A stretch of 64,000 nucleotides of DNA from an uncultured Rhizobiaceae bacterium (GCA_958296345.1 CATQIJ010000015.1:36747-100746); one strand, 5' to 3'. Positions 19,332 to 33,329 are shown, numbered from the stretch's first letter. Notes: generated by a model not told the origin, from the letters alone. Numbers and translations: made by a program.

Positions 19332-19835
19332 TTATGCGTCCTTAGGAACGTATACTTTTTTCGTGTAAACTACTTTTTCAAATACTTTTACAGTACCGCC
19401 AGCTTTTTCGATTTTTTCAATCGCAGCAGCAGATGCACCAGCAACTTCACAAGTTAGCTTAGCTTTAAGCTCACCATCAGAAAGAATACGGACACCATCA
19501 CCTGCACGGCGAAGAAGACCTGCTTCTACAAGTATTTCTGCAGTGATAGTAGCTTTGCCATCAATCTTCTTATCGTCGATTGCTTTTTGCAATGCACCAA
19601 CAGAGATAATTTTCATATCTGTTGTAAACATAGCATTAGAGAAACCGCGCTTAGGAAGACGACGGAAGATAGGCATTTGCCCACCCTCGAAGCCATTAAT
19701 AGCTACACCTGAACGAGACTTTTGGCCTTTAACACCACGTCCGCCAGTTTTACCTTTACTTGAACCAATACCACGGCCCACACGTCTACGTGACTTTAGT
19801 GAGCCAGGATTGTCATTAATTTCATTGAGTTTCAT
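19332..19835 (-). CDS. rplO: 50S ribosomal protein L15
   Basis: A 167-residue L15 protein with [20 protein letters not shown], the Gly/Lys-rich [20 protein letters not shown] stretch and [16 protein letters not shown]. The C-terminal extension ([17 protein letters not shown]) makes it slightly longer than the usual 145-156 residues. It lies between rpmD and secY, with the normal spc-operon order. Confidence 0.96.
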   Translation of the reverse strand: MKLNEINDNPGSLKSRRRVGRGIGSSKGKTGGRGVKGQKSRSGVAINGFEGGQMPIFRRLPKRGFSNAMFTTDMKIISVGALQKAIDDKKIDGKATITAEILVEAGLLRRAGDGVRILSDGELKAKLTCEVAGASAAAIEKIEKAGGTVKVFEKVVYTKKVYVPKDA

Positions 19836-19853
19836 AATATCTACTCCTGATCT

Positions 19854-20045
19854 TTAAGCGTCGTCTTCGACAACACGAACCATATGGCTCACTTTGCGGA
19901 TCATGCCACGAACTGCTGGAGTATCTTCCAGAGTAGAGCGACGGTTCATTTTGTTAAGTCCAAGACCAATCAAAGTTGCGCGCTGATCTGCCGGACGGCG
20001 TAGCGGGCTACCTGTTTGTTGAACTGTTACTGTCTTTTTAGCCAT
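19854..20045 (-). CDS. rpmD: 50S ribosomal protein L30
   Basis: A 63-residue L30 protein ([20 protein letters not shown], then [20 protein letters not shown] and a short [14 protein letters not shown] end). It is short and complete and sits between rpsE and rplO as in other bacteria. Confidence 0.96.
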   Translation of the reverse strand: MAKKTVTVQQTGSPLRRPADQRATLIGLGLNKMNRRSTLEDTPAVRGMIRKVSHMVRVVEDDA

Positions 20046-20056
20046 GATAGTGCCCC

Positions 20057-20607
20057 TTAGTCTTCTGAACCAATCAGGTCGCGACGGCGTTCCTGAAGAG
20101 TTGAATATTTAAGACCGCGCTGAGAAGCAATGTCTTTCGGGTGCATTTGGTTTTTCAAAGCATCAAACGTAGCGCGAACCATGTTATATGCGTTTGATGA
20201 ACCTTGCGACTTAGCAACAACATCCTGAACACCAAGCATTTCGAAAACTGCACGCATTGGACCACCAGCAATAATACCAGTACCAGCAGGAGCTGAACGA
20301 AGAAGAACTTTACCAGCACCGTGACGACCTTTAACATCATGGTGAAGTGTACGGCCAGAGCGCAATGGCACGAAAATTAGATCGCGCTTAGCAGCTTCTG
20401 TAGCCTTACGAATAGCTTCTGGAACTTCTTTAGCTTTACCATGACCGAAGCCAACGCGGCCTTTTTGGTCACCCACGACAACAAGTGCAGCAAAACCGAA
20501 ACGACGGCCGCCTTTTACAACTTTGCAACGCGGTTGATATGTACGAGTTTGTCAACAAATTCGCTATCTTTTTCATCCCGGTTACGGGAGTTTTCTCTTG
20601 GTGCCAT
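20057..20607 (-). CDS. rpsE: 30S ribosomal protein S5, frame broken by one base
   Basis: S5 helps decoding accuracy and early 30S assembly. The ATG at 20607 opens [20 protein letters not shown] and the frame then stops after RVAKL at the sequence AAAGTTGTAA. Adding one G near 20521 (AAGGTTGTAAAA) restores [20 protein letters not shown] and joins the remaining 139-residue frame with [20 protein letters not shown], giving 183 residues, a normal length. S5 is essential, so a consensus error is the likeliest cause. The unrestored data would show only a 139-residue fragment starting at an internal ATG (20476). Confidence 0.92.
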
Positions 20608-20701
20608 TTTCCTATTCCTTATTTTTTTCCGGTAGCACTAGACTTAAATCAGCAAGGCCCTTTGAATAACATTTAAGATACTCAGGTACCAAACTGGGCT
20701 T

Positions 20702-20738
20702 AAGGGGCCATTTAATAATGGCGCCCTTTATTTTTTTT
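20702..20738 (+). other. stem-loop with T-tract on the antisense strand between rplR and rpsE
   Basis: An 11-bp stem with one bulged G (AAGGG, GGCCATT, loop TAAT, AATGGC, CCCTT; 20702-20728) is followed on the plus strand by TTATTTTTTTT. Read on the plus strand it looks like a rho-independent terminator facing against the operon. It sits in an unusually wide 156-base rplR-rpsE gap. Confidence 0.5.
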
Positions 20739-20763
20739 ATTCGCAATTCAAAAATGAAAAGCT

Positions 20764-21120
20764 TTAGAAGCTCAACCCGCCTTCGCGAGCAGCTTCAGCC
20801 AATGCTTTCACACGGCCATGATAAATGTAAGCACCACGGTCGAACACAACCTCTTTGATGCCTGCTTTTGATGCTCTGTCAGCAACAAGTTTCCCAATAG
20901 CTTCAGCAGCTGCAACGTCGCAACCTTTTTTGCCTTTGAAATCCTTGTCGAGTGTTGATGCTGATGCAAGTGTGTGACCTGCTACATCATCAATAACCTG
21001 AGCGTAAATGTTTTGCGAAGAGCGGTAAACGCTTAAGCGTGGACGACCATTTGCAACTTTTTTAAGCTGACGACGTACACGATTAGCACGGCGCGCTTCA
21101 GTGGATAGTTTGATTCCCAT
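20764..21120 (-). CDS. rplR: 50S ribosomal protein L18
   Basis: A 118-residue L18 protein that binds 5S rRNA. It shows the typical [40 protein letters not shown] and [20 protein letters not shown] segments. It follows rplF by 12 bases in the spc set. Confidence 0.97.
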   Translation of the reverse strand: MGIKLSTEARRANRVRRQLKKVANGRPRLSVYRSSQNIYAQVIDDVAGHTLASASTLDKDFKGKKGCDVAAAEAIGKLVADRASKAGIKEVVFDRGAYIYHGRVKALAEAAREGGLSF

Positions 21121-21132
21121 AATGCGTATGCC

Positions 21133-21666
21133 TTACTTCTTCTTGCCTTCCTTACGGAAGATCGTTTCGTCAGCGTATTTAACACCCTTGCCTTTATATG
21201 GCTCTGGTGGACGGTAGCTACGAATTTCTGCAGCAACCTGACCGACTTTTTGTTTATCGATACCAGTAACGCTTAGTTCAGTTGGCTTAATACAAGCAAC
21301 TGTTACGCCTTCTGGCACTTTGTAGACAACTTCGTGTGAGAAGCCAAGAGACAGTTGAACGTCATTACCTTGCATTGCTGCACGATAACCAACACCGTTG
21401 ATCTCTAGTTTCTTTTCGAAACCGTCTTTAACACCTTCAAGAATGTTAGAAACCATGGTGCGGGTCATGCCCCACTTAGAACGTGCACCTTTAGATTGAT
21501 CACGCGGATCAACCTGAATAGCGCCCTCTTCCATTTTTACTAATACTTCTTTGCTCACAACAAAACTTAGATCGCCTTTTGGTCCTTTAGCAGAAACCGT
21601 TTGGCCTTCTATTGTTGCAGTAACCCCTTCAGGGATTTGAACTGGTTTTTTACCTATACGAGACAT
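21133..21666 (-). CDS. rplF: 50S ribosomal protein L6
   Basis: A 177-residue L6 protein: N-terminus [20 protein letters not shown], the central [20 protein letters not shown] and the C-terminal signature [16 protein letters not shown]. Complete and in normal spc order. Confidence 0.97.
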   Translation of the reverse strand: MSRIGKKPVQIPEGVTATIEGQTVSAKGPKGDLSFVVSKEVLVKMEEGAIQVDPRDQSKGARSKWGMTRTMVSNILEGVKDGFEKKLEINGVGYRAAMQGNDVQLSLGFSHEVVYKVPEGVTVACIKPTELSVTGIDKQKVGQVAAEIRSYRPPEPYKGKGVKYADETIFRKEGKKK

Positions 21667-21680
21667 TTATCAAATCTCCC

Positions 21681-22082
21681 TTAGAATACGCGACAAAGGA
21701 TTTCGCCACCGACATTCTGAGAGCGGGCTTCATGGTCCGCCATAACACCTTTTGGTGTTGATAGAATGTTGATGCCAAGACCGTTCGCCACATGTGGGAT
21801 CGATTTGACTGAAGAATATACACGAAGACCAGGACGAGAAACGCGTGAAATTTCACGGATAACTGGCTGTTCTTCATAGTACTTCAATTCAATAACAATT
21901 TCAGACTTACCGTCGTCAAATTGTGCTGTTGAATAGTCGCGAATGTAACCCTCAGACTTCAAAACTTCACATACGTTAGCACGTAGCTTTGAAGAAGGGC
22001 TTGAAACTTTAGACTTGTTGCGCATCAAACCGTTACGGATGCGAGTCAACATGTCGCCTAGTGGATCAGTAATACCTGACAT
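21681..22082 (-). CDS. rpsH: 30S ribosomal protein S8
   Basis: A 133-residue S8 protein ([20 protein letters not shown] at the start and [20 protein letters not shown] with [11 protein letters not shown] at the end). S8 binds central 16S rRNA and in many bacteria acts as the translational repressor of the spc operon; no repressor-binding element was modelled here. Confidence 0.97.
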   Translation of the reverse strand: MSGITDPLGDMLTRIRNGLMRNKSKVSSPSSKLRANVCEVLKSEGYIRDYSTAQFDDGKSEIVIELKYYEEQPVIREISRVSRPGLRVYSSVKSIPHVANGLGINILSTPKGVMADHEARSQNVGGEILCRVF

Positions 22083-22093
22083 GGATTATCCCC

Positions 22094-22399
22094 TTACCAG
22101 CTTGATTTGACAAGACCAGGGATCTTGCCGAAGTTGCCAAGTTCGCGAAGTGCGATACGAGACATTTTAAGTTTGCGGTAATAACCACGTGGACGACCAG
22201 TAACTTCACAGCGGTTACGGACACGGATCTTTGACCCATCACGTGGTAGTTCGTTCATTTTCAATTGCGCTTTAAAGCGTTCTTCAATTGGTAACTCACG
22301 ATTCATGATAATCGCTTTTAGAGCAGCGCGTTTAGGAGCTTGATTTTTAGCTTTCCTTACGCGTGTCTTATTTTTAGTAAATGCGCTAACTTTAGCCAT
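22094..22399 (-). CDS. rpsN: 30S ribosomal protein S14 (zinc-free type)
   Basis: A 101-residue S14 protein, the long form lacking the CXXC pairs of the zinc-binding type. It shows RNRCEVTGRPRGYYRKLKMS followed by RIALRELGNFGKIPGLVKSS. Located between rplE and rpsH. Confidence 0.97.
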   Translation of the reverse strand: MAKVSAFTKNKTRVRKAKNQAPKRAALKAIIMNRELPIEERFKAQLKMNELPRDGSKIRVRNRCEVTGRPRGYYRKLKMSRIALRELGNFGKIPGLVKSSW

Positions 22400-22428
22400 T
22401 TAGTTTTTCCTTTGTTTCACGCTTGCCG

Positions 22429-22992
22429 TTACTGCTGTTCAGGGAATGGGAAGTTGAACTCTTTAAGTAGAGCCCGAGCTTCGTCATCCGTCTTAGCAGT
22501 CGTACAAACGATTACGTCCATGCCCCAGATCTTGTCTACTTTATCGTAGTTGATCTCTGGAAACACAATGTGTTCTTTAATGCCCATAGCAAAGTTGCCA
22601 CGGCCATCGAAGCTTTTTGGGTTTAGACCACGAAAGTCACGAACGCGTGGCAGCGCGATTGTAACTAGACGGTCAATAAAATCATACATGCGTGGGCCAC
22701 GAAGTGTTACTTTCGCGCCTAGTGGCATGCCTTCACGCACCTTAAAGGTAGCGATTGACTTGCGTGCATGTGTGACTTGAGCTTTTTGACCAGCAATTTG
22801 CGTTAGGTCATCAGCTGCAATTTGAGCCTTTTTGGAATCTTGTGTTGTTTCACCAACACCCATATTAAGAACGATTTTGTCGATCTTAGGAACTTCCATT
22901 GGATTCTTATAGCCGAAAGTTTCGACCATTTTACCGCGAACAACATCAGTGTAATGTGCGCGCAGGCGTGGTGCGTAATTCGTATCAGCCAT
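22429..22992 (-). CDS. rplE: 50S ribosomal protein L5
   Basis: A 187-residue L5 protein that contacts 5S rRNA and P-site tRNA. It shows [40 protein letters not shown] and the C-terminal [20 protein letters not shown]. Its ATG overlaps the rplX stop region, indicating translational coupling. Confidence 0.97.
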   Translation of the reverse strand: MADTNYAPRLRAHYTDVVRGKMVETFGYKNPMEVPKIDKIVLNMGVGETTQDSKKAQIAADDLTQIAGQKAQVTHARKSIATFKVREGMPLGAKVTLRGPRMYDFIDRLVTIALPRVRDFRGLNPKSFDGRGNFAMGIKEHIVFPEINYDKVDKIWGMDVIVCTTAKTDDEARALLKEFNFPFPEQQ

Positions 22993-23299
22993 TTATTTCT
23001 TCTCCAGAACGCTTTGCGACACGCACTTTGCTGCCGTCGTCCTTAACTTTAATGCCAACACGTGTTGGCTTACCATCTTTTGGATCAGCTAGCGCCAAGT
23101 TTGAAAGTTGGATCGCAGCTTCTCTAGAAATAATACCGCCCTCTTGAGCCTGTGATTGCTTCTGATGTCTTTTAATCATATTGACACCAGATACAAGGGC
23201 TTTACCCTCTTTTGGCATCATTTGCATGATTGCGCCAGTTTGACCTTTGTCTTTACCGGTCAAAACGATAACGCTATCGCCTTTTTTTAGCTTTTGCAT
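22985..23299 (-). CDS. rplX: 50S ribosomal protein L24
   Basis: A 104-residue L24 protein with a KOW motif ([20 protein letters not shown]) and the [20 protein letters not shown] region. It overlaps rplE by 8 bases. Confidence 0.97.
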   Translation of the reverse strand: MQKLKKGDSVIVLTGKDKGQTGAIMQMMPKEGKALVSGVNMIKRHQKQSQAQEGGIISREAAIQLSNLALADPKDGKPTRVGIKVKDDGSKVRVAKRSGEEING

Positions 23300-23311
23300 A
23301 ATATCTACCCC

Positions 23312-23680
23312 TTACAGCACTTCAGGTGCGAGTGAGATGATTTTCATGTGTTTCTTAGCACGAAGTTCCCGTGGCACAGGGCCAAAGATACGTGTACCAA
23401 CTGGCTCACTTTTGTTATCAACGATAACAGCGGCATTGCCATCGAACTTAATCATGCTGCCATCAGCACGACGCAGTGATTGTGCAGTACGTACTACGAC
23501 TGCCTTCATCACATCACCTTTTTTCACGCGACCGCGTGGAATAGCTTCTTTTACAGAAACTACAATAATGTCACCAACTGAGGCGTATTTCCGTTTGGAA
23601 CCGCCCAGTACCTTGATGCACATAACACGACGGGCACCTGAGTTATCAGCGACCTCGAGATTTGTTTGCATCTGAATCAT
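23312..23680 (-). CDS. rplN: 50S ribosomal protein L14
   Basis: A 122-residue L14 protein: [20 protein letters not shown], then [20 protein letters not shown] and [20 protein letters not shown]. Complete, between rpsQ and rplX. Confidence 0.97.
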   Translation of the reverse strand: MIQMQTNLEVADNSGARRVMCIKVLGGSKRKYASVGDIIVVSVKEAIPRGRVKKGDVMKAVVVRTAQSLRRADGSMIKFDGNAAVIVDNKSEPVGTRIFGPVPRELRAKKHMKIISLAPEVL

Positions 23681-23747
23681 GACTGGCTACCTTCTTCTTT
23701 ATATTAATATCCGTAAGGCCCAAACCTTACAGTGCCTGCCAAACTGT

Positions 23748-23984
23748 TTACGCTTGACCTTCAATTACGGTCCAACGTTTATCCTTGGAAATTGGTGCGC
23801 ATTCTTCAATGAACACTTCATCTCCAACTTTTTTAACATTAGCCGCATCGTGGGCTTTGTAATTCTTCGTACGACGAACAGTCTTTTTGAAGAGCGGGTG
23901 TATAAACCGACGCTCAACTTTTACGACGACTGTTTTGTCGTTCTTGTCACTGACAACAGTGCCCTGCAAAACGCGCTTTGGCAT
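23748..23984 (-). CDS. rpsQ: 30S ribosomal protein S17
   Basis: A 78-residue S17 protein with [20 protein letters not shown] and [18 protein letters not shown]. Complete and in S10/spc order after rpmC. Confidence 0.97.
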   Translation of the reverse strand: MPKRVLQGTVVSDKNDKTVVVKVERRFIHPLFKKTVRRTKNYKAHDAANVKKVGDEVFIEECAPISKDKRWTVIEGQA

Positions 23985-24011
23985 GTCTACAATCTTTCCT
24001 TTATAAGGCTA

Positions 24012-24215
24012 TTAAGCCTTGGCTTCTGCTGACTGCTTTTCAGCAGCAATTGTCTGAATGCGCGCAATGTCACGGCGAACCTGACGCATACGTGCGGTGT
24101 TTTCCAATTGACCAGTTGCTCTTTGAAAACGCAGGTTAAACTGCTCTTTCTTCAAGTCCACAAGCTCAGTCATGAGCTCATCTGGTGTTTTTGTACGAAT
24201 ATCATCGGCCTTCAT
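24012..24215 (-). CDS. rpmC: 50S ribosomal protein L29
   Basis: A 67-residue L29 protein ([20 protein letters not shown] then [20 protein letters not shown] and [10 protein letters not shown]). Complete. Confidence 0.96.
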   Translation of the reverse strand: MKADDIRTKTPDELMTELVDLKKEQFNLRFQRATGQLENTARMRQVRRDIARIQTIAAEKQSAEAKA

Positions 24216-24292
24216 GGCTGAAACTCTCTCGTTTAGTTATCGTGACTGGCGAGCGATACCCTGTTTGGAGCAATCGTGCAATCACTTTTCGC

Positions 24293-24706
24293 TTAGTCGG
24301 CAATACGCTGAATAAAGCGGGTTTTAATTGATAATTTACGGCCACCTAGACGAAGCGCTTCACGAGCAACTTCTTCAGATACACCATCAATCTCGAACAT
24401 TACGCGACCAGGTTTAACTCTGGCGGCCCAATAATCGATCGAACCCTTACCTTTACCCATACGAACCTCAGTAGGTTTCGCTGATACAGGTAAATCAGGG
24501 AAAATTCGGATCCAAACACGACCGGCACGTTTCATGTGACGAGTGATTGCACGGCGAGCCGCTTCAATCTGACGTGAATTGATACGATCTGGCTCCATAG
24601 CCTTTAGACCGTAAGCACCAAACGTTAGGGTAGAACCACCCTTAGCTTTGCCGCTAATGCGACCTTTGTGCTGCTTGCGGAATTTTGTGCGCTTTGGCTG
24701 CAACAT
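24293..24706 (-). CDS. rplP: 50S ribosomal protein L16
   Basis: A 137-residue L16 protein located near the A-site tRNA elbow. It shows [40 protein letters not shown] and the [20 protein letters not shown] signature. Complete. Confidence 0.97.
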   Translation of the reverse strand: MLQPKRTKFRKQHKGRISGKAKGGSTLTFGAYGLKAMEPDRINSRQIEAARRAITRHMKRAGRVWIRIFPDLPVSAKPTEVRMGKGKGSIDYWAARVKPGRVMFEIDGVSEEVAREALRLGGRKLSIKTRFIQRIAD

Positions 24707-24711
24707 TGTTC

Positions 24712-25434
24712 TTAATCCCGTTTATTATTTGAGTTTAGACGACGGTTTCCACCACCACCCTGCTCTTGTGCTGCGTTTCCACGACGCTCTGATGCATATG
24801 GATCATGTTCAAAGATTTCGCCTTTGAAAACCCAAACTTTAATGCCGCAAATGCCATAAGCAGTTGCTGCAGATGCAACGCCATAATCGATGTCTGCACG
24901 TAATGTTTGTAGCGGAACGCGACCTTCGCGGTACCATTCCATACGAGCAATCTCTGCACCACCTAAACGACCTGCACAGTTGATACGAATACCAAGAGCA
25001 CCAAGGCGCATAGCTGATTGTACTGAACGCTTCATAGCACGACGGAATGCAATACGGCGTTCCAACTGCTGAGCAATTGATTGAGCAACAATTGTCGCAT
25101 CAATCTCTGGCTTGCGCACTTCATTGATGTTGATGTGAACTTCAGAAGAAGTCATCTCACCAAGCTTACGACGAAGCTTTTCAATATCAGCGCCTTTTTT
25201 ACCAATAATGATACCAGGACGTGCAGAATGAATAGTTACACGACACTTCTTGTGTGGACGCTCAATTACAACCTTAGAGATTGAAGCAGCAGCCAACTCT
25301 TTTTCAAGATATTCGCGAATTGCGATGTCTTCATGAAGAAGGTTGCCATACTCGCCTTTTGTAGCGAACCAGCGAGAGTCCCATGTACGGTTGATACCGA
25401 GGCGGAAACCAATTGGATTAATCTTCTGACCCAT
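24712..25434 (-). CDS. rpsC: 30S ribosomal protein S3
   Basis: A 240-residue S3 protein with the KH domain segment [20 protein letters not shown] and the signature [20 protein letters not shown]. The C-terminal tail is Gly/Asn-rich and typical of the family. It overlaps the rplV stop by one base. Confidence 0.97.
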   Translation of the reverse strand: MGQKINPIGFRLGINRTWDSRWFATKGEYGNLLHEDIAIREYLEKELAAASISKVVIERPHKKCRVTIHSARPGIIIGKKGADIEKLRRKLGEMTSSEVHININEVRKPEIDATIVAQSIAQQLERRIAFRRAMKRSVQSAMRLGALGIRINCAGRLGGAEIARMEWYREGRVPLQTLRADIDYGVASAATAYGICGIKVWVFKGEIFEHDPYASERRGNAAQEQGGGGNRRLNSNNKRD

Positions 25435-25817
25435 TACGCGGCCTCCTCTTCCACTTCACGCACCACAATAGTGAGGTGTGAGAACGGCTTCAAAATACGT
25501 GTTGATTTACCACGACCACGCACTCTAAAGCGCTTCATTGTGATTGATTTGCCAACGTGTGCTTCTGCAACAACAAGGCTATCAACATCAAGGTCATGAT
25601 TGTTTTCAGCATTTGCAATCGCTGACTGCAAAGTCTTCAAAACAGTGTCTGAAATGCGGCGTTGGTTAAACTCCAGATCAGCAAGTGCTTTCTGAACTTT
25701 TTTACCACGAATTAGCATACAAACATCATTTAGTTTCTGCGGGCTAGTACGGATTGTACGAGTGACTGCGCGAGCCTCGTTATCCTTGAGCACGCGTTCG
25801 CGTTTTTGCTTGCTCAT
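25434..25817 (-). CDS. rplV: 50S ribosomal protein L22
   Basis: A 127-residue L22 protein, whose hairpin lines the exit tunnel ([20 protein letters not shown]). The N-terminal part shows [20 protein letters not shown]. Complete. Confidence 0.97.
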   Translation of the reverse strand: MSKQKRERVLKDNEARAVTRTIRTSPQKLNDVCMLIRGKKVQKALADLEFNQRRISDTVLKTLQSAIANAENNHDLDVDSLVVAEAHVGKSITMKRFRVRGRGKSTRILKPFSHLTIVVREVEEEAA

Positions 25818-25819
25818 AA

Positions 25820-26098
25820 TTACTTCCTCTTCGCTTTCTTATCAGCGCCATGACCATAACAGTTACGGCTTGGCGAAAATTCACCCAGCTTGTGACCAAT
25901 CATGTCCTCAGTAATATTTACTGGGATATGTTTTTGACCATTATAAACACCGAATGTGAGGCCAACGAACTGAGGCAGGACAGTTGAACGTCTGCTCCAA
26001 GTCTTGATTACTTCACTTCTGCCACTTTCACGAACTTTATCTGCTTTCTTAAGCAAATAACCGTCGACAAAAGGACCTTTCCAAATAGAACGTGCCAC
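25820..26098 (-). CDS. rpsS: 30S ribosomal protein S19
   Basis: A 92-residue S19 protein: [40 protein letters not shown] and [17 protein letters not shown]. Complete and 2 bases from rplV. Confidence 0.97.
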   Translation of the reverse strand: MARSIWKGPFVDGYLLKKADKVRESGRSEVIKTWSRRSTVLPQFVGLTFGVYNGQKHIPVNITEDMIGHKLGEFSPSRNCYGHGADKKAKRK

Positions 26099-26110
26099 GA
26101 TACCGGCTCC

Positions 26111-26950
26111 CTATCGTTTCTTGCGCTGATGACGTGTGCGCATGATTAGTTTATCGGATGCCTTATTCTTGGCGCGAGTACGTTTACCCTTTGTAGGCTT
26201 ACCCCAAGGTGTCACCGGATGGCGACCTCCAGAAGTACGACCTTCACCACCACCATGTGGGTGATCGACCGGGTTCATGGCAACACCACGAACTGAAGGG
26301 CGACGACCAAGCCAGCGATTACGACCAGCCTTACCTTTGTTGGTATTAGAGTTATCTGGGTTTGAGACTGCACCAATTGTTGCAATACACTCACCATGGA
26401 TTAAACGCTGCTCGCCTGAATTAAGACGAAGTATTGCATATGGACCATCACGACCAACTAGCTGAACATAAGAACCAGCTGAGCGTGCAATTTGTGCACC
26501 TTTACCTGGTTTCATTTCAACATTGTGAATGATAGTACCCACTGGAATTGAACGCATTGGCATACAGTTACCAGGTTTAATGTCTGCACTTTCTGCAGAG
26601 ATTACCTTATCACCAATACCCAAACGCTGTGGCGCAATGATGTATGATAGTTCACCGTCATCATATTTGATTAAAGCTATGAAAGCAGTTCTATTAGGAT
26701 CGTATTCGATACGCTCAACAGTTGCTGTCATATCACGCTTTAGACGTTTGAAGTCTACCATACGGTATGAACGCTTATGACCACCACCAATATGACGAGA
26801 TGTCATACGACCAGTGTTGTTACGACCACCTGATTTGGTTAGGCCTTCAGTCAAAGTCTTGACTGGCTTGCCCTTCCAAAGACCTGAACGGTCTACAATT
26901 ACCAGCTGACGCTCGCTGGGTGTCCGTGGATTAAATTTCTTTAGTGCCAT
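26111..26950 (-). CDS. rplB: 50S ribosomal protein L2
   Basis: A 279-residue L2 protein, needed for subunit association and peptidyl transferase assembly. It shows the [20 protein letters not shown] segment and the C-terminal [20 protein letters not shown] motif containing the conserved His residues. Complete. Confidence 0.97.
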   Translation of the reverse strand: MALKKFNPRTPSERQLVIVDRSGLWKGKPVKTLTEGLTKSGGRNNTGRMTSRHIGGGHKRSYRMVDFKRLKRDMTATVERIEYDPNRTAFIALIKYDDGELSYIIAPQRLGIGDKVISAESADIKPGNCMPMRSIPVGTIIHNVEMKPGKGAQIARSAGSYVQLVGRDGPYAILRLNSGEQRLIHGECIATIGAVSNPDNSNTNKGKAGRNRWLGRRPSVRGVAMNPVDHPHGGGEGRTSGGRHPVTPWGKPTKGKRTRAKNKASDKLIMRTRHQRKKR

Positions 26951-26961
26951 GATACTGTCCC

Positions 26962-27255
26962 TTAAAGCCCTGTGGTGACGTCGATTGATTGACCTTCGTC
27001 AAGCGTCACAACGGCCTTTTTGACATCGTTTTGTTTACCTTTGATGCCACGGAAGCGCTTAACTTTACCTTTGCGAAGCAATGTATTTACTGCTTTCACT
27101 TTTACACCAAACAAAGCTTCAACAGCTTTTTTGATTTCAGGCTTAGTTGCGTTACGAGCAACGTTGAAAACCACTTGATTAGACTCAGAAGCCATAGTGG
27201 ATTTTTCTGTGATGACCGGAGAAACGATCACATCGTAATTTCTTACTTCACTCAT
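26962..27255 (-). CDS. rplW: 50S ribosomal protein L23
   Basis: A 97-residue L23 protein, the docking site at the exit tunnel for trigger factor and SRP. It shows [20 protein letters not shown] and [20 protein letters not shown]. It overlaps rplD by 4 bases. Confidence 0.97.
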   Translation of the reverse strand: MSEVRNYDVIVSPVITEKSTMASESNQVVFNVARNATKPEIKKAVEALFGVKVKAVNTLLRKGKVKRFRGIKGKQNDVKKAVVTLDEGQSIDVTTGL

Positions 27256-27872
27256 TTGAAACGCTCCTCTAATGCTTCAACTGCTGACTTAGAAAGCACA
27301 AGCTTCTCACGACGCAGAATGTCATAAACGTTGATACCTTGAATTGGCAGTACATCAACATGCGGCACGTTTTGTGCTGCTAGACGGAAGTTGTTATCCA
27401 ACTCAGCGCCACCTATGAATAGAGCGTTTTCAAGACCTAATTTAGCAAGATGACCGCGAAGAGCTGAAGTTTTAGCTTCTTTCATCGCTAGATCGTTCAT
27501 TACCACGATACCATCAGCAGCACGTTTTGCAGAAAGTGCATGACGTAGAGCTAGAGCGCGAACCTTTTTAGGAAGGTCAAACCCATGATCACGAGGTGTA
27601 GGACCAAATGCACGACCACCACCACGAAACTGTGGAGCTTTCTTAGTTGAGTGACGAGCTGAACCCGTACCCTTCTGTTTGTACATTTTCTTCATTGTTG
27701 CATTGATTTCAGAACGATTCTTCACATCGTGTGTACCGGCACGGCGTTTCGCCAATTGGTAACGCACCATACGGTGAAGAATGTCTTGGCGTGGCTCTAG
27801 ACCAAACACAGCATCAGATACTGATACTTTGCCGGAAGCCTTACCTTCAAGAGTTGTTACACTGATATCCAT
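27252..27872 (-). CDS. rplD: 50S ribosomal protein L4
   Basis: A 206-residue L4 protein whose loop ([20 protein letters not shown]) reaches the exit tunnel; [20 protein letters not shown] follows. In gamma-proteobacteria L4 also represses the S10 operon; no such leader was identified here. The ATG overlaps the rplC stop by one base. Confidence 0.97.
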   Translation of the reverse strand: MDISVTTLEGKASGKVSVSDAVFGLEPRQDILHRMVRYQLAKRRAGTHDVKNRSEINATMKKMYKQKGTGSARHSTKKAPQFRGGGRAFGPTPRDHGFDLPKKVRALALRHALSAKRAADGIVVMNDLAMKEAKTSALRGHLAKLGLENALFIGGAELDNNFRLAAQNVPHVDVLPIQGINVYDILRREKLVLSKSAVEALEERFK

Positions 27873-28597
27873 TATTCAGCTCCCTCAGTTACTTCTGCAG
27901 GAGCAGCTTCAGCAGCTGATGCAGCACCTTTAAGACCAGCAGGAAGTGGAGCATTATCAGGACGGGCAATTTTCATTGCGTCTTTGATAAGGATCCAAGC
28001 GCCTTTTGAACCAGGGACAGCACCTTTAACTAGAACTAGACCACGTTCAGCGTCTGTACGGACAACTTCAAGGTTTTGAGTAGTGATACGAGTTGAACCC
28101 ATATGACCAGCCATTTTTTTACCCTTGAAAACTTTACCCGGGTCCTGACACTGACCAGTTGAACCGTGTGAACGGTGAGAGACTGATACACCGTGTGATG
28201 CGCGTAGACCGCCAAAGTTGTGACGCTTCATAGCACCGGCAAAACCTTTACCGATTGAAGTACCAGTCACATCAACTTTTTGACCTTCTACAAAATGTTC
28301 TGCGGAAAGCTCTACACCAACATCTAGCATATTATCAGCTGATACGCGGAACTCAGCCAATTTACGCTTAGGCTCAACCTTTGCAACTGCAAAGTGACCA
28401 CGCATTGGCTTCGTTGTGTTTTTGACTTTAGCAAGCCCAGCACCAAGCTGGACAGCTGTATAGCCGTTCTTTTCTTCTGTTCGCTGGGACACGACCTGAA
28501 GGCTATCAACCTTCAGCACCGTAACAGGGATCTGCACACCAGCGTCATTATAGACGCGGGTCATACCCAGCTTTTGTGCTATCAAACCTGAACGCAT
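27872..28597 (-). CDS. rplC: 50S ribosomal protein L3
   Basis: A 241-residue L3 protein from the ATG at 28597 ([20 protein letters not shown]), preceded by AAAGGAAC at suitable distance. The open frame from 28627 adds ten atypical residues. The signature [20 protein letters not shown] with [16 protein letters not shown] is present. The C-terminus carries an Ala/Glu-rich tail, as in related organisms. Confidence 0.96.
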   Translation of the reverse strand: MRSGLIAQKLGMTRVYNDAGVQIPVTVLKVDSLQVVSQRTEEKNGYTAVQLGAGLAKVKNTTKPMRGHFAVAKVEPKRKLAEFRVSADNMLDVGVELSAEHFVEGQKVDVTGTSIGKGFAGAMKRHNFGGLRASHGVSVSHRSHGSTGQCQDPGKVFKGKKMAGHMGSTRITTQNLEVVRTDAERGLVLVKGAVPGSKGAWILIKDAMKIARPDNAPLPAGLKGAASAAEAAPAEVTEGAE

Positions 28598-28695
28598 TTG
28601 TTCTGTTCCTTTATGGGAAGTAGGCAATGCCCAGAGTTCCCGCTACTAATTTCTAACTAACTGCCCGTAATAATTAAATCAGGGGCAAATCAGCC

Positions 28696-29004
28696 TTAAA
28701 GTTTAATTTCGACTTCAACACCCGCAGATAGATCAAGCTTCATAAGCGCGTCTACTGTTTGTGGTGTCGGATCAACAATGTCCAAGAGACGTTTGTGCGT
28801 ACGCATTTCAAACTGCTCACGGCTTTTCTTGTTAACGTGTGGTGAACGGTTAACGGTATACTTTTCGATGCGAGTCGGAAGAGGTACCGGTCCTTTCACC
28901 TGCGCACCTGTACGCTTCGCTGTAGAGACAATCTCTTTTGTCGAAGAATCTAGAATACGATGGTCAAACGCTTTTAGGCGAATGCGGATATTTTGGCCGT
29001 TCAT
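28696..29004 (-). CDS. rpsJ: 30S ribosomal protein S10
   Basis: A 102-residue S10 protein ([40 protein letters not shown] and [20 protein letters not shown]). S10 is also NusE, a partner of NusB and NusG in antitermination. First gene of the S10 set, directly after tuf. Confidence 0.97.
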   Translation of the reverse strand: MNGQNIRIRLKAFDHRILDSSTKEIVSTAKRTGAQVKGPVPLPTRIEKYTVNRSPHVNKKSREQFEMRTHKRLLDIVDPTPQTVDALMKLDLSAGVEVEIKL

Positions 29005-29061
29005 AAGTATTTTCCTTTAAGAACACGGGTGAGAAGCAATGCCCTCACCCGAAAATTCAAA

Positions 29062-30237
29062 TTACTCAATAATAGTTGCAACGATACCGGCGCCGACAGT
29101 ACGGCCGCCTTCACGGATAGCGAAGCGTAGACGCTCTTCCATCGCGATTGGCACGATTAGAGAAACTTCCATTTCAACATTATCGCCAGGCATAACCATT
29201 TCAGTACCAGCTGGTAGCTCACAGATGCCAGTTACATCCGTTGTACGGAAGTAGAACTGTGGACGATAGTTCGTGAAGAATGGTGTATGACGACCACCTT
29301 CATCTTTTGTTAGAATGTATGCTTCTGCTGTAAACTTCGTGTGCGGCTTAACTGAACCAGGCTTACAAAGAACCTGACCACGTTCAACCTGCTCGCGGTC
29401 AATACCACGGATCAGTGCACCGATGTTATCGCCAGCTTGACCTGAGTCTAGAAGCTTGCGGAACATTTCAACGCCCGTACAAGTTGTTTTTTGTGTGTCT
29501 TTAACGCCAACGATTTCAATTTCGTCGCCAACATTAACAATACCACGTTCAACACGGCCCGTTACAACAGTACCACGACCTGAAATTGAGAATACATCCT
29601 CAATCGGCAGTAGGAACGGCTGATCAACTGGACGCTCTGGCTGAGGAATGCTTGCATCAACAGCTGCCATAAGCTCACGAATAGCGTTTTCGCCAATGTC
29701 AGTACCATCATTGTTAATCGCATCAAGAGCAGAACCCTTAATGATTGAAATGTCATCACCAGGGAAATCGTAAGAAGAAAGAAGCTCACGCACTTCCATG
29801 TCAACAAGCTCTAGAAGCTCTTCGTCGTCAACTTGGTCAACTTTGTTTAGGAATACAACGATCGCTGGAACACCAACCTGACGAGCAAGCAAGATGTGCT
29901 CACGTGTCTGTGGCATAGGACCATCTGCTGCTGAACACACAAGAATAGCGCCATCCATTTGAGCAGCACCCGTAATCATGTTCTTTACATAGTCAGCGTG
30001 ACCTGGGCAATCAACGTGGGCGTAGTGACGGTTTTCTGTCTCATACTCAACGTGAGCTGTAGAAATCGTGATACCACGCGCACGCTCTTCAGGTGCACCA
30101 TCAATCTGGTCGTAAGCTTTAAAATCACCAAAATATTTAGTGATCGCTGCTGTCAACGTTGTCTTACCGTGGTCAACGTGACCAATCGTACCGATGTTAC
30201 AATGCGGCTTATTACGTTCAAACTTTTCTTTTGCCAT
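29062..30237 (-). CDS. tuf: Elongation factor Tu
   Basis: Delivers aminoacyl-tRNA to the ribosome. The 391-residue product starts at 30237 ([20 protein letters not shown]); the open frame from 30276 only adds leader residues. Visible motifs are G1 [10 protein letters not shown], switch [15 protein letters not shown]3 [10 protein letters not shown] and G4 NKVDQVDD. Only one tuf copy lies in this window; the second copy that many relatives carry ahead of secE is not here. Confidence 0.97.
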   Translation of the reverse strand: MAKEKFERNKPHCNIGTIGHVDHGKTTLTAAITKYFGDFKAYDQIDGAPEERARGITISTAHVEYETENRHYAHVDCPGHADYVKNMITGAAQMDGAILVCSAADGPMPQTREHILLARQVGVPAIVVFLNKVDQVDDEELLELVDMEVRELLSSYDFPGDDISIIKGSALDAINNDGTDIGENAIRELMAAVDASIPQPERPVDQPFLLPIEDVFSISGRGTVVTGRVERGIVNVGDEIEIVGVKDTQKTTCTGVEMFRKLLDSGQAGDNIGALIRGIDREQVERGQVLCKPGSVKPHTKFTAEAYILTKDEGGRHTPFFTNYRPQFYFRTTDVTGICELPAGTEMVMPGDNVEMEVSLIVPIAMEERLRFAIREGGRTVGAGIVATIIE

Positions 30238-30301
30238 TTGGCTTCTCCATCCGTTGGTGTGGAACTCTCTCCACACATCAGGTTATTTAAAATTAGTATT
30301 G

Positions 30302-32395
<2,094 letters not shown>

Positions 32396-32474
32396 TTTGC
32401 CTTAACCTTTGTTTTTGGAAAGCTTTGCAGTGTCTTGGGGAACTGCAACCTTACTCAAAACTACCTTTTATTAT

Positions 32475-32948
<474 letters not shown>

Positions 32949-32957
32949 CTACTACCC

Positions 32958-33329
32958 TTACTTAGGACGCTTAGCGCCGTATTTCGAACGACGCTGCTTG
33001 CGGTCTTTAACGCCTTGCGTATCAAGAACACCGCGAATGATGTGATAACGAACACCAGGCAAATCTTTCACGCGGCCGCCGCGGATCATTACTACTGAGT
33101 GCTCCTGAAGATTGTGCCCCTCACCTGGAATATAACCAATAACTTCAAAGCCATTAGTTAGACGAATCTTCGCAACTTTACGTAGCGCTGAGTTCGGCTT
33201 CTTTGGGGTTGTTGTATAAACACGCGTACATACGCCACGCTTTTGAGGACAAGCCTCCATAGCAGGAACTTTAGAAGCCTTTACTTTAGGCTTACGTGGA
33301 TTTCGAACCAGCTGGTTGATTGTAGGCAT
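32958..33329 (-). CDS. rpsL: 30S ribosomal protein S12
   Basis: A 123-residue S12 protein with the decoding-centre segments [20 protein letters not shown] and [20 protein letters not shown]. At the streptomycin-relevant sites the conserved Lys residues are present (PKKPNS and the later RHK-equivalent region). First gene of the str operon; its own promoter is proposed 280 bases upstream. Confidence 0.97.
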   Translation of the reverse strand: MPTINQLVRNPRKPKVKASKVPAMEACPQKRGVCTRVYTTTPKKPNSALRKVAKIRLTNGFEVIGYIPGEGHNLQEHSVVMIRGGRVKDLPGVRYHIIRGVLDTQGVKDRKQRRSKYGAKRPK

